Part shown: positions 11,290-22,700 of the stretch, piece by piece | How positions within the stretch are numbered: the first letter of the stretch is position 1 | Layout: every line of letters starts with the position of its first letter | Source of the DNA: Zygnema cylindricum | Taxonomy: Eukaryota > Streptophyta > Zygnematophyceae > Zygnematales > Zygnemataceae | Length of the DNA stretch: 64,000 bases | Reading direction: 5' to 3' | Assembly: GCA_037447655.1 (NCBI GenBank) | Contig: JBBHKE010000990.1 | Coordinates: 1-64,000, forward strand | Position numbers and translations under genes: made by a program | Notes under the pieces: model-generated | Databases searched by the model: none | Seen by the model: the letters and a program-made list of their open reading frames with translations, nothing else | Told to the model about the DNA's origin: nothing

Positions 11290-11722
11290 TCTGAGACCTC
11301 CATATGTCCTCAGAGTAGGCAGCTCACACAAAGCCTCTAGGATAACCCTGATCCCCTTGTATTTCAGCAAGAATAACTCCCACTCTGGCAGACAAAAACT
11401 CTGAATACCTTTAACCTTGTAAAGGCAAGACTCCCCTGAGTCGATAGCAAAAAGAATATCTGAATTTGCTCCCTTGAGCAGTAAGTTATGGAGGGTCAAA
11501 GTTGACCTTTTGTATTGAGGCTCTACCAATTTTTTCGAAGTCCCATCTCTCTCTAAAACACTATCTACTGAAATACGGCACCAATCATAATACTGTGTCG
11601 TACAAAAAGTTACAGGTGTCGTGTACTTTTTGTACGACCATTGTACAACATGGCCAACAAGTCGACACATGCCATTTTTGAACTCGTTCCTGTACTGAAG
11701 CCCGGTGGCGGACACCTCATTT
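11290..11722 (-). repeat. Truncated copia LTR
   Basis: Matches about the first 450 bp (plus-strand reading) of solo LTR S2, from GAGACCTCCAT through the GTACTTTTTGTACG element, then is cut by the LTR of element G at 11723. The remainder is not found on the other side. Confidence 0.75.
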
Positions 11723-12727
11723 TTTAATTTTGTGACCTCCATTGGTACACTGATTATATAGCTTACTAGTAGCCTCTAAGATTATTCTGAGTGCCCCTCT
11801 TTTCCTTTAAACAACTGCCAACCTGGCATGGAATAACTTTGACTGCTTTCACCCATGTGAAAGTTGGACTCTCGTGAGCCCTAATCAAAAGGAATCAATC
11901 AAAAAATCATACCAGGCAATTGAATATTAAGTGGCAAAAATGCCAATTTTTTACAAGTTCTCTTCGAGAGAGGCGGCTATCTACCAAAAACTTGAAGTCC
12001 TAAAACCCCTCTCTAAACCCCCTAGTACTGAAGTACAGAGCTTATCAGAAGATTGTAGAGTACAAGAAGGTACTTCGGCCGATGTACTTTCTTTACGGCC
12101 AGTGTAGGACATGGCCATGGAAGGGACGCCTTTCACTCTTAGACTTGTCTCCGTGTTTTCCGCGAATTATAGTATCCTTTGGCAAGATGCCACGTGGCGT
12201 TTGGTGATGTGATGACCGCAAATAGCCAAGGTGGCCATTCTAGGATGGCGGCATGAATGTGATCTGTTCAATGTTAAGTGGCTTGTAATTCCAACGGTAG
12301 AATTAAATGTGCGGTATTTGTTTCGTGCGGTGCAATAAACCGTACTATACTTAAACTGTATCGATGTTGTATAATTCGTTTATCTAGTTAAATGGAATTC
12401 CCTACGTATGCATGTATAAATAATTATCACACCCTATATATCTCAACACAGTTCTTAGACCATAGGACAATGCTAAAGGCTACTTTCATGGGGCTAGGTA
12501 CCAAGATCAAATCATGGGTCCGTGAAACCTTTTTGGTAAAACTACCAACTTCTTCTTCCTATCGTCTTCAAGTAACCTAGACAGCCATGGCTCTACCTTC
12601 TTTTGCAGTTTCTAGTGATTACGACAAGTGTGGGGACTTGAGAGAGGAGTTTAGAGGCAGACTGTCTGTGCTTCTTTTTCACCTAATCATCCTAGAAAAT
12701 ACTTCACAAAAGCCTCACATTTCAACA
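11723..12727 (-). repeat. 3' LTR of element G
   Basis: About 1005 bp, closest by eye to the LTRs of A (TGTGACCTCCATTGGTAC near the left end and CACATTTCAACA at the right). The terminal TGCA has decayed to TTTA. A G-box lies at 12191-12196. A TTTTTAAAAAGTTTAG stretch follows in the internal sequence at 12771-12786. Confidence 0.82.
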
Positions 12728-12739
12728 CTCTCGTTTTTT

Positions 12740-13345
12740 GCTAGTCACTTTTTTTTTTCAGCCCACAATATTTTTAAAAAGTTTAGTTTGGGGGATGGGA
12801 TGGTTTTGTCATCAAATAAACAATCATTTCCTCATTTAGTTTATACTCCAATCTTACAATTTTGTTGTCTATTTTTCTCTCACAAAGCTCAACCTGATAT
12901 TGTTATGTTTAGCTTTAAAATGGTGTTTTGGATTAGATGTAATTGCAACCGCAACTTGATAATCAAAAAACACTTTTTGAACTCCCACCTTCATGCACCT
13001 ATGTTCTTGCAAAAGGGATTTCAACCACATTAGTTCTTTGACAGCAGAAGAAGAGGCCATGTACTTAGTCTTCATAGTGGACTGAGCAACCACCTATTGT
13101 TGCTTACTACTCCAACAACAAGCACTATTCTCAACATACAAAACATATCCAGATGCACACCTCCTCATAGGAGCATCCCAATAGCAAGCATTACTCCAAG
13201 TGGTGATGTCAGTATTCTCCCCTCCCTGATGCCACCAAAGATCTCGGGTTCCTATCAGATACCTCATAACCTTGTTGGCTGCCTCCCTATCTATCTTTAT
13301 AGGATTATTAAGACTCCGACTCAGGACCCGAATTGCTGCAGCTAT
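12740..13345 (-). pseudogene. Copia RNase H fragment (element G)
   Basis: Frames 12869-13093 and 13094-13381 give WSNACYWDAPMRRCASGYVLY, CCWSSKQQ, TMKTKYMASSSAVKELMWLKSLL and FDYQVAVAI. The conserved SDA has become SNA, E-A-E-Y has become K-T-K-Y, and the CDNQ site reads FDYQ, so three catalytic positions are lost. Upstream linker DIAAAIRVLSRSLNNP runs until the H insertion. Confidence 0.82.
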
Positions 13346-13353
13346 GTCCAGCG

Positions 13354-14306
13354 TGTAATTCCGTGACCTCCATTGGTCCACAGAATGTCCAGCTTATATG
13401 AAGCCTTTAGGATAACATTTGCACTTTTGCCTTTAGCAATGAATAAGTGCCACCATGTCACGCAAAAACTGTGACCGACTACAACCTTGTGTAGCCTGGA
13501 CTTCCCTCAGCCCGCAACAAAAAGAATCAATGAAATTGCTCACTTGAGCATTGAGTTGTGGCTGGCCTAAGATGGCCTATAAATTCAGAAGCACTCTGGG
13601 AGAGAGAGCGGCTACCTTAATTTTTCCTAAGTCCTAAGCTCCCTCTCTAAACCTACTACTAGTGTACCTTAACCAATCAAATGACTGTAAGGTACAAAAA
13701 GGTACAAGTACGGCTGTACTTCTTGTAAGACCATAGTATGGCATGGCCGCTCTACTAACGCGTGTCAATTCCTCAGCCGTAGTTGGTCCCCCAGTAATAT
13801 CCGCTGTCCAACCATATCTCACCACGTGTTGTTCGCTGACATTGGCTTGCAAACTGCCAAATGTCCAATGCGCAATTCTGGCTCCTCTGCGAGCCGTCAA
13901 TCGTGAATGAAAATTGATTTCGTCTATTGAAATTATATGTCATTTTGTTTATTTCGTATGGTACAATATTTTGTGGGGTATTGTACGTTTCATGTTCATT
14001 TTGTTCCGTATTTGTCGTTGCATCACTATTTAAATATTTATCACATGCAATATACGTAACGCTTTATCAAGACCTATCGGATAAAGTGAAGGGTTATGCC
14101 GTACGGTTGTTATTTGGAGGTCACAAGATCTATTCTTGCTCCTGACAGGTTATCTTTTGTCGGGCCTGTATCTTCTACCTGTCTTCTTATATGCATGAGT
14201 TAGCCATGGCTGCCTGCTAGTTCTCAGTGACTACGAAAAGTATGAGAACTGTAAAATGACCATAGACTAACAAAAGAGATAAAATTCAAAATACCCTTTT
14301 TTAACA
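13354..14306 (-). repeat. 3' LTR of element H
   Basis: A 953 bp LTR starting TGTAATTCCGTGACC on the plus strand, closely related to the LTRs of K. A G-box lies at 13823-13828. It is followed by the purine tract (AAAATAAGGGGAG on the minus strand) and RNase H. Confidence 0.85.
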
Positions 14307-14319
14307 CTCCCCTTATTTT

Positions 14320-14790
14320 CTAGTCTATCTTTTGCTTTAGTCCACACTTTTTCCCACAAAATATAAATTTGGGAAAAAGATGCGGCTTAGTCATTATATC
14401 TGCTACCATTTCTCCATCCGGTCTATATTCCAAACTAATTATTTTATGATCAACCTTCTCTCTAACAAAGCTGAAACGAATATTCACATGCTTTGCTTTA
14501 AAGCGATTCTTAGGATTTGCTGCAATTGCAATCGCAACTTGATTATCACAAATCATCTTTTGCACTCCACTCTTCATATATCTTGGTTATTAAAGCAAAG
14601 ATTTCACCCACATTAATTCTTTCACAGCCAAATAACATGCCATATACTCAGCCTCCATGGTGGAGTGAGAAATCACCTTTTGTTGCTAACTACTCCAACA
14701 GCAAGCTTAATTCCCAACATATAACACATACCTAGAAGTACACCTCCTCATTGGAACATCCGCATAACTGGTATGACTCCATCTCATCAT
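14320..14790 (-). pseudogene. Copia RNase H (element H)
   Basis: Frame 14320-14577 shows ICDNQVAIAIAANPKNRFKAK, VREKV and the ending VADIMTKP. Further readable pieces up to 14790 cover the CCWSS-like and MRRC regions with stops. The sequence then jumps directly to the pre-RT linker (SIINDEM-like, near 14793), so the RT core and YVDD are deleted. Confidence 0.78.
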
Positions 14791-15260
14791 TAATGGTTGA
14801 CATCCTCCTACCTCGTTCCGGACTATTAATAGCTTCCGAGTTAGTCTGGGGTTTGCTCAAATGTGACAGCTTAGTTACCTTGTTGTTCAGTTGTCTCTTT
14901 AGAAGTTTGTTGCTGCTTCTCCTTCTCCTTCAAAGTGTGATGCTGGAATGGACGGTACTCTAAGATTTCTCTGAACAACTTCATCTTTTCCCCTATCCGT
15001 GGAGTCTATCTTTGGACGTTCATCATCAATTTCCGGTCTTTTTTGGTTTTTTTCTCGGTTTGAATCGGAAGCTGTGACTAAAGAGAGGGTCACTCTCGGT
15101 CAGACTTTTCTCTTCCTCTGCAAGGTCAAGAGAGGGTCACTCTCGGTCAAACTTTTCTCTTCCTCTGCAAGGTCAGACAAACCAGAGTTTGGTTAGAAGA
15201 ATGTGAATCTAACTCATTTTCGGATTCAATTCTAATTCTAACCGGTTTAGTGTATTTAAA
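14791..15260 (-). pseudogene. Integrase-RT linker of element H, with a tandem duplication
   Basis: Decayed, low-complexity acidic linker (RPEIDDERPKIDSTDRG is readable) like the one in K. A ~47 bp unit beginning AGAGAGGGTCACTCTCGG is present twice in direct tandem at about 15083-15129 and 15130-15176, but only once, in part, in K. Confidence 0.7.
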
Positions 15261-16500
15261 GGGATCTATAGACTTTCTTTCATCCATGACTACCAAGTGT
15301 TTTACTAGAATGATGTCTTCTCTTTTGAGATTATAAACTCTATATCCTTTTACATTTTCATCATACCCAAGTAGATTTCATGACTTTCCCATTCTATCCA
15401 ACTTCCAATCAGATTTTTCTGTGTTTAGACTAAACACTTGACTTCTGAACACCTTTAAGTGTAAAATATTAGGTTTTTTCCCGGTCCATCTTTCATAAGG
15501 TGTTTGCCGTTTTACCGCCGTGATAAAGACTTTATTTTTGAGATAATAAGCACAATTCATAGCTTTTGCCCAAATTTTTTTCTTATCTTTTAATCTGACA
15601 ACATATTACGGGCAATATCACTTAATGTACGTTTTAGTCTCTCGACTACACCATTTTGTTCTGGGTTCTTTGGAAGAGTCTTTTGGTGTTGAAACCCCTT
15701 CCTCTTTCAAAAAATCCTCAAACTCATTAGAAGTGTATTCCCCCTTATTATCACTTCTCACTTTCTTTATAGATGTCTTATGAAGCTTCTCACTCTATGC
15801 TTTATACCCTTTAAAATAAGTTGAAGCCACAAATTTGTTTTTCAAAAAATATACTCTACAGTATCGAGACTAATCATCAGTGATAGTAAGCATAAATCTT
15901 TTCCCTCCAACTCATGGCACTTTGGCCGATCCCCATATGTTAGTATGAATCAAATCTAAGACCTTTTCACCATTATATGTTGCTGTTTTGGAAAAGGAAA
16001 TATGTGGGCCTTGCCTTGAGCACATCCACTACAATCATCCAAGGTCTCATTATTTCCAAAATGTTATCTCTCAACTACAACCACTTTTTTTATTTCTTTC
16101 AATCTATCTAGATGCACATGTCTTAATCTTTTATGCCATATCATTAAATCACTTACACTGGCATAGTAAACTCCCGTCTTTCCATTACTCAAATTCAGCT
16201 TAAATATTATGTGGCTACCCATTTCACCTGTTAAGTACACTTCATTCTTCTAGCAAGCAACAAAGACTCCTTTCTTAGTATTAGTCTTAAAACCCTTATC
16301 ATCTAAGAACGACGTAGAGATAAGATTATTTGTTTAACTCTGGAATAAAAAAAACATTAGAGAAAGTGACTATGGATGTCTTGCCATCAACAAAGACTTT
16401 CAAATCCACAGATCCCACTAAATTAGTGGTTACTATTCCTCATTCCCATACTCTATCTCTGCAGTAGGGATCTTTCTCATTTTGGTAAACTTTGGTTTTT
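15261..16500 (-). pseudogene. Copia integrase and protease C-terminus (element H)
   Basis: Frame 15378-15560 gives the integrase C-terminal part (NCAYYLKNKVFITAVKRQ, YERWTGKKPN). From 15600 to 16200 the catalytic core and zinc-finger region can be aligned to K but with many stops and shifts, so no long frame is open. The region upstream to 16500 matches the protease-to-integrase part of K. Confidence 0.75.
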
Positions 16501-17485
16501 CTCTACACATATGCATAGAGGCTCCTCAATCAATAATCCATCCTTCTTCAAGAGCTTCTTTTACTCCACCAAAAGCACACTTTTGCCTCTTTGGAATCTC
16601 AAGCTCACGTTTCACCTCAAGCTCCTCGTTGAAGATAAGTTCTCCATCATCCTCATCAAAATCCTCTCCTATGACTTGTGTTGCCACAAATGCCTTCTTC
16701 TTTTATGCAGTTGATTTTTTTATCTGCCCCTTCTTTAATCTCAACTCTAACAGTTTAGTACACTCTACCATGTAAAGTCTCGGCTTTTACAAAAGTGAGA
16801 GAGCCCTTTCGGAAGCCATGATTGTGATCCGTTTGATTGGTTTCCTCTTCGTCATCCACTAAAGTTTTCATAAGGTTTCTTAGAATCTTTATTCCCCTAG
16901 TTAGTTATAGCTGCCAATGCTTGAACACTCTTTCCTCCTCTCCGAATCTCAATTGTGCTTTCCCAAACCAAAATCATCCCCACAACGGAGTTCTAGATCC
17001 ATCGACCTAGGGCTCTGTTGTTTGGCAAATCCTAAACCTTGTTAAAAATGATTTCATAATCATATGGGAGTCTAATCAACAAAGTATTAACCTTCTCTTT
17101 CTCGGTCTTCCTTTTTGTTGCACTTTCCAACTTCATGAATAACCTCGCCAAGTTCTTAAAAAAATCTAACATCTTTCCCCCTTTGTACATATATGCTTGT
17201 ACCTTTTGATCTGCCATCTTCTAGTGTTGAACTATCCACTCTTGTAAATGTTGACAAGAGCCTCCCAAAACTCGTCTACCCAGTCCACATGAAGATGAGG
17301 TGTAAGAATTGCTTAAGTGAGACATCAAAGAATAAAATGGGTCGCCACGATGTTGTTGAAATCCCTGATTTCACTGTCATTTGCCTCGGTTTTTTGAACA
17401 TCAGCTACCGGAACCGATCAAATAGCCATCGGTGTGAGTTTCTCCTCCCCCTTGTCCTACATTGTGTTTGACACGATGCTTTCTT
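16501..17485 (-). pseudogene. Copia gag and protease start (element H)
   Basis: The protease motif reads IID-stop-GASMH near 16515-16545. Gag capsid sequence is readable in 17032-17217 (KVQAYMYKGGKMLDFFKNLARLFMKLESA, KEKVNTLLIRLPYDYEIIF). The zinc knuckle near 16770-16800 is degenerate. The 5' end of gag is lost at the junction with the LTR of I. Confidence 0.78.
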
Positions 17486-18487
17486 TGTTGAAATTACTAG
17501 ATTTATAGAGTATTTTCTAGGTCTAAATATATCAGTATAAAATGGAAAAAGAAAAGGGCGGACAACCTGCCTCCACTTCCTCTCTCTAGCCACCATACTT
17601 GTTGTAGTCACTAAAGGATAGAGAGGGTGGTTGAGCCATGGCTGCCTTAGTTGAAGAGGCATGACTAAAGAGTGACTTATGTCACTCTTAACAAAAGGTT
17701 GAGTCGGGCAGGACTCAAACCTCCGATCGGCAGAGCGCGGCGTAGCCGTTAGCTCCAACCAGTCTGTCGTAGGAGTCCGTTAGGATACATAGGGTTTGAT
17801 TCATGATTAAAATTCTACATGGCCTGAAAACCGATTGATTAACATGTGAACAAAAGGACATAGAACTAGTTAGAGTTTCTGTGCGGACGTCATTTCGCAC
17901 GAAACAAATGAATCGAACATTTGTTTCGACGATCGACATTTAATGTCAGATTTCATCTGACGGCATACATCACTACCGGGATCGCAAAATGGTCATTTTG
18001 GCGTTTATGGACATGGCATGGCTTGGCGCCACGTGGAGTGATAAAATTTGGTCGCAAGAATTCCGGAGAACATACAAACAAGTGGAAAGGTGACACGCGT
18101 CCACTCAGTGGCCTTGTCGTACACAAGCCGTACAGAAAGGACATCGGCCGTAGTACCTTTCTATACTTTACAGTTAATAAATTGATTTGTACTATAGTAG
18201 ATAGGGATTGTGAGAGGGGTTAGGACTTTTTTTTGATAGACAGTCACCTCTCTCTTTTAGAGTTTGTATAAATTGGCATTTTTGCCATCTCATAACCTAT
18301 CCGCTGGTTGGCCCTTTTTAGTTATTTTTTTTGCTACAGACTCATGAGAGGCCAGGCTGCACAGGGGTGCAGTCAAACTGTCAGTTTGCCCTTTTAGGCA
18401 GCAGTGGTTGTGGCTTGAAGTGGGTTAGATAAAACCTATCTAGAGGCTTCCTGGATTTTGAAGTCGAATGGAGGACACAAAATTGCA
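17486..18487 (+). repeat. 5' LTR of element I
   Basis: Starts TGTTGAAATTACTAG and ends ACAAAATTGCA. A G-box lies at 18030-18035 and TATAAAT at 18267-18273. It is a plus-strand version of the LTR of A (same family architecture). Confidence 0.88.
18267..18273 (+). promoter_or_regulatory. Putative TATA box of element I 5' LTR
   Basis: TATAAAT follows a CTCTCTCTTTTAGAG stretch, about 215 bp before the LTR end. It has the same sequence and relative position as TATAAAT at 20449-20455 in J. Confidence 0.45.
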
Positions 18488-18502
18488 AGTTATGGGCCCA
18501 CC
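18488..18502 (+). other. Primer-binding site of element I; gag ATG inside it
   Basis: AGTTATGGGCCCACC follows the LTR end directly. It matches 14 of 15 bases of the complement of the initiator tRNA-Met anticodon stem-loop. The ATG at 18492 starts gag (M-G-P-P-S-R-V-P). Confidence 0.72.
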
Positions 18503-19650
18503 CTCTAGGGTGCCCACCTTCAATGGATCACAGTTTATCTATTGGGAAGCCATGATGATCAGGGCTTTGTGCGAAAAATGATACTAGGGTATTGTTAGTG
18601 GACAAGTGAAACGCCACCTCAAGGAACTCCACCTGAGTTTGGTGGAATAAGGTTTGCTGCAGCAACCTCTGCTGCAGCAGAGGAGGCAGATGATGGAGAC
18701 AACAGTGTGTTCGAAAAAGGGAAGGAGAAGAAGACTCTTCTTACTCCAATTACTTCTATTACCATGGCACCCGGAGAGGCGATTGTGAAGACCGTGGAGA
18801 ACGAGACCTTAACATGTGAAGACATCAACATGGCTGCCAAAAACTTCATTCTAAGACACCTCACTCTGGCTTTGGCAACCCCCGATCTTCACATTTACAA
18901 GGCCGAGGAGTTCTGGGTGAGTTTGTTGGAAATCTATAGAGCTGGTACTATTCAGGAGCTCCAGTTGGCTGAACAATAGTTAGGGAATTATTCTTACAAA
19001 GGGGGAAAGATATTAGACTTTTGTAATGATCTCACTTATTTGTATATCGAGATAGAAAGTGTCCCGTGAACAAGTACAATGAAGATGAAAGTTAATACTC
19101 TCATCATGAAGTTACTCGACGAGTATGAAAACACAGTGTACCGAGTATAGGAAATGACTAACAATTCATGGAAGTGGAACACAATGGTCTAGATGATACT
19201 TGTGTAGGAGAACACAATTGAGATTAAGAGGGGGGGAAACAACATCTAAGGTCTAGCTGCAGGAGGAAACCGATGAGGGAAGGATCCGAAGAAACCATTC
19301 AAAGGAGAGAGAGATCAGCTTGGAGGACCAAAGCCCCTTAAGGGCCTTTGTCATTTTTGCAAAAAGTCGAGACACTTTATTGCTGATTGTGTCAAGCTGT
19401 CGGAGCTGAGGCTCCAAAAAAACCGTGGAAGGGGTTCTTCCAGAGGGAAGAAAAAGGCGCTTGTGGTCACAAAAGTGATAAGAGAAACTGAGGACGAGTC
19501 CTCTAAGGAGGATGAGGAGCTTCTTCTTGGCGAGAGTTTGGAGGACAAGGAGATCCCTCAGAGACAAAAGTGTGCCGTTGGAGAAATATGGGAAGCTCCA
19601 TATGAAGGATGGATCATCGACTCAGATCATCCATGCATATGTGTCGTGAT
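18492..19650 (+). pseudogene. Copia gag with zinc knuckle (element I), broken
   Basis: It opens MGPPSRVPTFNGSQFIYWEAMM and passes through an acidic stretch (frame 18707-18979: ENETLTCEDINMAAKNFILRHLTLALATPDLHIYKAEEFWVSLLEIYRAGTIQ in pieces) typical of the copia gag capsid. A stop follows at about 18977. A CCHC knuckle CHFCKKSRHFIADC is encoded near 19345-19390 (zinc ligands kept). The frame 19463-19663 runs through an acidic linker into the protease start, where D-S-G is shifted by a missing base. J interrupts it after the codon for C-R of HMCRD. Confidence 0.82.
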
Positions 19651-20824
19651 TGTTGATATTTGAGAATTTTCTAGGTGTGTATTAGGATAAGAAAAGGGCA
19701 GAGGCAGTCTGCCTCTGACTCCCTTATCCAAGCCCCTATACTTGTTCTAGTCACTGAAGGCTGGATAGGGAGACACAGTCATGGCTGCCTGAGTTCTCCA
19801 AGAGAGACAAGTAAATTAAGAAGGTTCATAAAAAGGATTGACTGGCGTAGGGTTTGATCCTGGTACCTGCCCACAGTCAAAGTAGCCGTTAGCTCTAGCC
19901 GTTAAGTCTAGAATAATGCTAATATATGTAGGGTTTGACAAATATTTAAATAGTTACACGTAGACTAGTTCGTGTAACACGAAATAGATATGTAGTACAT
20001 GGAAATAGTTTTAGGTAGTACGGAATACGGTTTCGATGTTTTATGAAACGGATATCGCGCACTTGTTTCGACCGCGAAACAAATACCGCGCATCGAATTT
20101 CAGCGGCTAGGATTATATCCGGTTTTGATCGGACGGCCGCGATAGGCGCCGCGATCACGGAAAATATACTTTTGGCGTTTTACGGTCATTGCCACGTCAG
20201 ATGACATGTGGCGTGATACCATTGGATTACGGGAACTCCGGAGATTACAGGAACAAATCTTGATTTGACACGTGTCGACATTTTGGCCATGTTGTACAAT
20301 GGCCGTACATAAAGTACACCGACACTTGTACTTTTCTGTACGACAGAGTAATTTGATTGGTGTCGTACTTCAGTAGATAGAGATTTAGAGGGGGAATAGG
20401 ACTTAGGAAATTTTGGGTAGGTAGCTACCTCTCCCAGGGAGCACCTTGTATAAATGGCGAACTTTGGCAAGCTATAACTATCAATTTACTTGACCATTTT
20501 CAGTGATTCTTTTTGCTGCGGACTCAAAGAAGTCCAGGCTAAACATAGGTTTAGTCGGTTAAAGTTTTTGCTTTCCAAGGTGGCACTTATTGATTGGGAA
20601 AGTCAAAGTGGGTAAATGTGTCCAAATCTCATATTCTAAATTTGCATTCTGTGGTGGAACTGAGCACACAGAAAGTCTTATTTCATAGGGGTGAAGCTAT
20701 AGTGGGTTTGTGAATGTCAAAGGGTTAGTCATTTGGGTTTATATGAACTTGGAGTCGGCACTTTCTAGATAAGCTTCTTTTGGATCTGCCTACTCTGAGG
20801 GCCAATGGAGGTCTCACAGTTTCA
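19651..20824 (+). repeat. 5' LTR of element J
   Basis: 1174 bp, TGTTGATATTTGAG to CACAGTTTCA. CACGTG at 20269-20274, TATAAAT at 20449-20455, and a GTACACCGACACTTGTAC element near 20313-20330. It matches 23232-24462. Confidence 0.88.
20449..20455 (+). promoter_or_regulatory. Putative TATA box of element J 5' LTR
   Basis: TATAAAT within CTTGTATAAATGGCG. It is conserved in the 3' LTR of J near 24088-24095 (TATAAAATGGC). Confidence 0.45.
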
Positions 20825-21130
20825 AGTTACGGGCCCACCATCTAGGGTGCCTATGTTCAATGGAACAGACTTCACTTATTGGGAGTTTACAATGGAGGAA
20901 TTGCTTTTCGAGAAGCACTTATGGGGAATTGTTTCGGGACAAGTGAGATGTTCGCCACCTGGCTTTGGAGGAGCTTACTATGGAGAATCATCTAAGGCTG
21001 CCTTGAATATCAACCGGAGTTTAGATTCAACAGAAGGTGAAAGGTAAAACCTTTCCGTGGATGGGGAAATAAGGGAGAAGGAAAAAGGGACACCTATGGT
21101 GAGGGAAGCCAGGCTCTCAGCTATGGTGAA
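20825..21130 (+). pseudogene. Copia gag N-terminus (element J, first copy)
   Basis: The PBS reads AGTTACGGGCCCACC, so the family's gag ATG is ACG here. The frame starting in the LTR at 20805 reads GPPSRVPMFNGTDFTYWEFTMEELLFEK to a stop at 21045-21047. At about 21125 it runs into an inverted copy of the LTR end, followed by the assembly gap. Confidence 0.78.
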
Positions 21131-21214
21131 ACTATGAGACCTCCATTGGCCCTCAGAGTATGCAGATCCAAAGAAGCTAATCTAGATAGTGCCGACTCCA
21201 AACTTGATATAAAC
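21125..21214 (-). repeat. Inverted fragment of the J LTR end beside the gap
   Basis: The plus strand reads TGAAACTATGAGACCTCC and onwards, the reverse complement of the last ~88 bp of the J 5' LTR (20737-20824), with a few mismatches. It runs straight into the N-gap, so its true extent is unknown. Confidence 0.8.
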
Positions 21215-21224
21215 NNNNNNNNNN
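21215..21224. other. Assembly gap (10 N)
   Basis: Ten consecutive N. The sequence on either side does not join sensibly (inverted LTR end on the left; unrelated, then repeated gag sequence on the right), so order and distance across the gap are uncertain. Confidence 0.99.
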
Positions 21225-21525
21225 TTATCACTATCGAAACCTGAATCTGTGTATAGATTCATATACTACAAAACGATATCACAAAAACATAAGGGTATAA
21301 AAAGACAGTAAAAGAAGTCAAAATTAGGGATGTTCACCATGGTATCGACTCTCGGAACGAGGGGAGTGGTATCCACAGGGAAAAAGGAAGAGGGTGTAAA
21401 GGGCTAGGTTCATTTCCAAAAAGGGAAGTGGAAGGTAACGTAGACTTGAGGCCAACTATAAGACCCGTCGGAGTTTACTTAGAGGTATCATTCGAGGAGC
21501 TTTCGGTTCACCGTGTGTAGAGTGA
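21225..21525. other. Unassigned sequence right of the gap
   Basis: About 300 bp with no similarity to other parts of the window that I can see and no long frame. It precedes a second copy of the J gag N-terminal segment. Confidence 0.4.
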
Positions 21526-22700
21526 ACTACAATGGAGGGATTGCTTTTCGAGCACTTATAGGGAATTGTTTCAGGACAAGTGAGATGTGTGCCACTTGGC
21601 TTTCGAGGAGCTTACTATGGAGATTCATTTGAGGCTGCCCAGAATATCAACCGGAGTTCAGATGCAATGGAAGGTGAAGGGAAAAACCTTTACTTGGATC
21701 GGGAAATGTGGGAGAAGGAAAAAGGGACACCTATGGTGAGGGGAGCAAGGCTCTCAGCTATGGTACCACTTGTAGGGATTAAAACTGAAGAAAATGACAG
21801 AAAAATATGGGAATACAAAAACACTATAGCAAAACATCATATACTTAGATATGTGTCTAAGTCCAAAGCTATCACTATTTTATGTCTAACTAAGTCTTCA
21901 AAGATATGGGAAGCATTAAGTCAGATTTATAAAAGTGAGACTATTCAGAGGCAGCAATTAGTAAAACAAGAAATAGAGGCCTATGTTTATAAATGCGGTA
22001 GCATGATAAAGTTTTGCAATGATATTGTTATGTTATATGATGAGCTTACTAGTGCGGGATAAGTAGAATCTGAGGCTATGGTACAACTTGTAGGGATTAA
22101 AACAAGAAAATGAGAGAAAAATGGAATACAAAAACCCTATAACAAAACATCTCATACTTAGATATGTGTCTAAGTCTATAGCTATCACAATTTAAAGTCT
22201 AACCAAGTCTTCCAAGATATGGGAAGCACTAAGTCAGATTTATAAGAGTGGGACTTTTCAGAGGCAACAATTAGTAAAACAAGAAATAGAGGCCTATGTT
22301 TATAAAGGCGGAAGCATGATAGAGTTTTGCAATGATATTGTTGCGTTATATGTTGAGCTTACTAGTGCGGGATATGTAGAATCTGAGGAGAGGAAGATAA
22401 ATACTACTTATGAAACTCCCAAATAAGTACGAAAACATCATTTGTCGTTTGCAGGCAATTGATGGCTTCTCATGGACTTGGAGCTTTACCATGGGGATAA
22501 TTCTTTTGAGGGAAAGCACTTTGGAGTTTTGTAAGGGAAGGGCAGGGTCATTGCATTTACAGCTGATGGTGATTCGCGGAAGCGTGATGAGAGGAACGAC
22601 GGTGACGAGCGGAAGCGTGATGAGAGGAAGAAAGAAAATGGTAAACTTTATGGAAACTTTGATATAAAGAGAGGGAGAGGAAAAGACACGTGAGCTTTGA
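21526..22700 (+). pseudogene. Copia gag (element J, second copy, internally duplicated)
   Basis: 21530-21770 repeats 20890-21130 (LLFE, IVSGQVRC, FGGAYYG-like). Frame 21580-22062 continues through KNTIAKHHILRYVSKSKAI, SSKIWEALSQIYKSETIQRQQL and YKCGSMIKFCNDIVMLYDELTSAG, the copia gag capsid. A ~320 bp block, 21752-22075, is then repeated in tandem at 22076-22395 with substitutions and a small deletion, so capsid sequence occurs twice in a row. The capsid C-terminal part follows (MKLPNKYENIICRLQAIDG near 22400-22460). Confidence 0.82.

Larger units (their letters stand above)
11723..13353 (-). mobile_element. Truncated copia element G (3' LTR and RNase H only)
   Basis: A 3' LTR (11723-12727) is followed in the minus-strand upstream direction by RNase H sequence to about 13353, where the LTR of H has inserted. 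The rest of the element is missing. Confidence 0.83.
13354..17485 (-). mobile_element. 5'-truncated copia element H
   Basis: A 3' LTR (13354-14306), RNase H, integrase, protease and gag pieces in order on the minus strand. The reverse transcriptase core is deleted. The 5' end is cut in early gag at 17485 by the LTR of element I. H sits inside G. Its protease Ser is a stop codon (IID-stop-GAS, near 16515-16545). Confidence 0.85.
17486..19650 (+). mobile_element. 3'-truncated copia element I (5' LTR and gag)
   Basis: A plus-strand element with a 1002 bp 5' LTR, an intact-looking PBS and gag up to the protease active site, where element J has inserted (19651). No pol or 3' LTR of I is seen to the right of J, so the downstream half has been lost. 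Confidence 0.86.

Noticed and set aside
11203-11742. 179-codon minus-strand frame
   Set aside because: Lies entirely in LTR fragments and crosses the junction into the LTR of G. Related LTRs elsewhere do not keep the frame.
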